Part shown: positions 62,568-64,000 of the stretch, piece by piece
Layout: every line of letters starts with the position of its first letter
Position numbering within the stretch: position 1 is the first letter of the stretch
Assembly (NCBI RefSeq): GCF_022842045.1
Contig: NZ_JALHQI010000002.1
Location: 1-64,000 of the forward strand
Source: Arenimonas sp.
GTDB lineage: Bacteria > Pseudomonadota > Gammaproteobacteria > Xanthomonadales > Xanthomonadaceae
DNA length: 64,000 bases
Direction of reading: 5' to 3'
Notes under the pieces: generated by a model
Seen by the model: only the letters and a program-made list of their open reading frames with translations
Databases searched by the model: none
What the model was told of the DNA's origin: nothing
Made by a program: the position numbers and the translations under genes

Positions 62568-63752
62568 TTAGTTCCCGAACAGCCGGTTGCGGAGGGCGAC
62601 GGTGTTTTCATAGGCCGCGCGCACGCGGCGGTCGTTGGGCGGCGTCACGGCCACGCCCAGCGAGCTGAAGGGATTGGCGCGGGCTTCGGCCTGTGCCTGG
62701 TTCGGGCTGCGCACCACGAAGCCGACCTGGGTAACGCCGACCAGGCGCCAGTTCGCGCGGGCCGCGGCATTGGCCACCGGGTCGCCGATGACGGCCGCGG
62801 TGCGCACGTCCTGGATGTAGCCGGTGGGACGGCCGTTGGCGACGCGGCTGACGCCGTACACCAGCTGCATGTTCTCGACGCCCTCCACCAGCTCTTCCTG
62901 CACGCAGCCGGCCGCAGTGGTGGTGGCGCGGCAGCGCATCAGGGCGGGCTCGCCGCTGGCACCGATGCCGATGTAATAGGCCACGCTCTCGGCGCGATGC
63001 AGGGTGGCGCGGCCCGGCTCGTAGATCTCGCGGAAGCCGATGGCGGCACCGGCATTGGTGGCCACGACCTGGTTGCCGGGCACCAGTGCGCGGTTGCCGG
63101 GGAAGATGGTGACGTTGGAGCAATCGGTGACGGCGAACAGGCCGGGCGCAGCGACGCCACTGGCCAGGATGGGCCAGCGCGCCGCGTCGAAGGTGATGGT
63201 CGGGGCCAGGCCCACGGTGATCGCGTCGATGGTGACGCTCTCGGGAACGATGTAGCGCAGCACCACCACGTCGCTGCCGGGTACCGCACGGGCGGCCAGG
63301 TCGGCCGGCAGCGCCGGGGTCCAGTTGCCGCCGGCGGCGGCGCCGGCGACGGCGGGAATGGCCGGCAGCGCGACCGCACCGCCCGGCGCGGTGCCGTTGG
63401 CCTCGTAGCCCTGCAGCGAGATGTGGAACCGCAGTGGCCAGGCCTGGGTGTCATAGGCGGCCTCGGTGCCGGCATTGGCATAGCTCAGGGTGAACTGGTT
63501 CGCGTTCTCCAGCAGGCGGGCCTGGTCATTGACGCAGCCGAAGTGGCCGGCCAGGCGCAGGTCGCGCTGCAGGACGTCCATGGCGAAGCGGCCGTTCTCC
63601 TGCGTGCGCGACAGGCCTTCCGCGGTGGCATAGGCGCTGCGGGAGGCGCCGAAAATCTGCACCAGGCCTGCCAGCAGGATGGTGCCGATGACCAGCGCGA
63701 TCATCAGCTCGACCAGGGAGAATCCCCGGTGGGCGGCAGTGTGGCGGCTCAT
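62568..63752 (-). CDS. pilW: Minor pilin PilW
   Basis: The 394-residue prepilin has the leader MSRHTAAHRG and signature FSLVELMIALVIGTILLAGL with Glu5. The following helix region is typical (VQIFGASRSAYATAEGLSRT, QENGRFAMDVLQRDLRLAGH). The large C-terminal domain is the PilW type. The ATG overlaps the pilV stop by three bases (TGA/ATG), so translation is probably coupled. Confidence 0.94.
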   Translation of the reverse strand: MSRHTAAHRGFSLVELMIALVIGTILLAGLVQIFGASRSAYATAEGLSRTQENGRFAMDVLQRDLRLAGHFGCVNDQARLLENANQFTLSYANAGTEAAYDTQAWPLRFHISLQGYEANGTAPGGAVALPAIPAVAGAAAGGNWTPALPADLAARAVPGSDVVVLRYIVPESVTIDAITVGLAPTITFDAARWPILASGVAAPGLFAVTDCSNVTIFPGNRALVPGNQVVATNAGAAIGFREIYEPGRATLHRAESVAYYIGIGASGEPALMRCRATTTAAGCVQEELVEGVENMQLVYGVSRVANGRPTGYIQDVRTAAVIGDPVANAAARANWRLVGVTQVGFVVRSPNQAQAEARANPFSSLGVAVTPPNDRRVRAAYENTVALRNRLFGN

Positions 63753-64000
63753 AGCGTGGTCACCAGTTCGAATACGGCCTGTTGGTCGGCGGCATTGGCT
63801 TCCCAGCGGGCATCCGTCCAGCGGATGCGCACGGTGGCCACGTCTCCGTTGACGCTGATCTGGGATTCGCCACCGGGCAGCTGCTGGCTGACCTGGCAGT
63901 GCCAGCGGGCGATGTTCGGGCCCGGATCGAAGGTGGCGGCGATGGCGCAGGCATTGGGGGTGCCGCCGCTGACGTAGCCGGCCTCGGCGTAGGTTCGCTT
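63749..64000 (-). CDS. pilV: Minor pilin PilV, C-terminal part, cut by window edge
   Basis: The frame has no start in the window and is absent from the ORF track. Read from the right edge it gives 83 residues (KRTYAEAGYVSGGTPNACAI ... VRIRWTDARWEANAADQQAV, FELVTTL) before a TGA that overlaps the pilW ATG. The sequence RWHCQVSQQLPGGESQISV resembles the PilV C-terminus. The identity rests mainly on gene order (pilV-pilW-pilX-pilY1-pilE). Confidence 0.82.
   Translation of the reverse strand, partial: KRTYAEAGYVSGGTPNACAIAATFDPGPNIARWHCQVSQQLPGGESQISVNGDVATVRIRWTDARWEANAADQQAVFELVTTL

Noticed and set aside
59035-62571. Plus-strand ORF of 1178 codons opposite pilY1
   Set aside because: It is the antisense shadow of pilY1 and pilX in GC-rich DNA, rich in Arg/Gly/His/Val with no domain. 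The minus-strand genes have clear families.

Overview
The window is about 68-70% GC, densely coded and consistent with a gammaproteobacterium of the Xanthomonadales/Lysobacterales (Xanthomonadaceae-like). The basis is the OxyR, RlmM, IF3 and PilY1/PilE sequence types, the thrS-infC-rpmI-rplT-pheST-ihfA-merR order, and a xanthomonad-type palindromic repeat. No plasmid or phage structural genes are visible. The genus is not assigned.

Layout. 1-9.9 kb: the end of an unknown gene, dxs, an operon pairing an orphan Pycsar-type membrane effector with prmC, a peroxide-defence block (ahpF-ahpC divergent from oxyR with a recognisable OxyR operator), rnk, and a rubrerythrin-DUF3501 group. 9.8-27.7 kb: mostly housekeeping genes (a glutathione S-transferase, a 7TM protein with a degenerate GGDEF, glnS, a deaminase, rlmM, MAPEG, PhoX, a metallo-hydrolase, ggt, a ferredoxin, coaD-rsmD, ftsY, an AsmA-like gene, mutY, yggX), plus a truncated apt remnant. 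27.9-32.7 kb: a decayed genomic island at tRNA-Phe. It holds a tyrosine integrase, two different IS3-family elements and, between them, a low-GC remnant of an Rhs-type polymorphic toxin (HExxH tip) beside a lipoprotein that may be its immunity protein.

32.8-45.2 kb: a secreted subtilase with SLH-like repeats, divergent from a five-gene operon. The operon encodes an exported protein, an FHA-GAF protein, a Ser/Thr kinase with TPRs, a soluble histidine kinase and a LuxR-type regulator, and looks like one signalling relay. It is followed by a lipocalin, a LEA14-like lipoprotein and an acyl-CoA dehydrogenase. 45.3-53.3 kb: the conserved translation operon read leftwards, with an apparent ATC start for infC, a palindromic repeat before rpmI and a leader terminator before thrS, bounded by tRNA-Pro and tRNA-Val. 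53.7-64 kb: uvrB, an orphan LytS/AlgZ-type kinase, a FimT/GspH-like pseudopilin, tRNA-Asn, and the minor-pilin operon pilV-pilW-pilX-pilY1-pilE, which runs off the right edge.

The most interesting material is the IS-bracketed Rhs toxin remnant with its candidate immunity lipoprotein, the FHA/kinase/two-component operon, the orphan Pycsar-type effector, the palindromic repeat that supplies the C-terminus of the AsmA-like protein, and the thrS leader. All calls come from reading the sequence. No database search was run.
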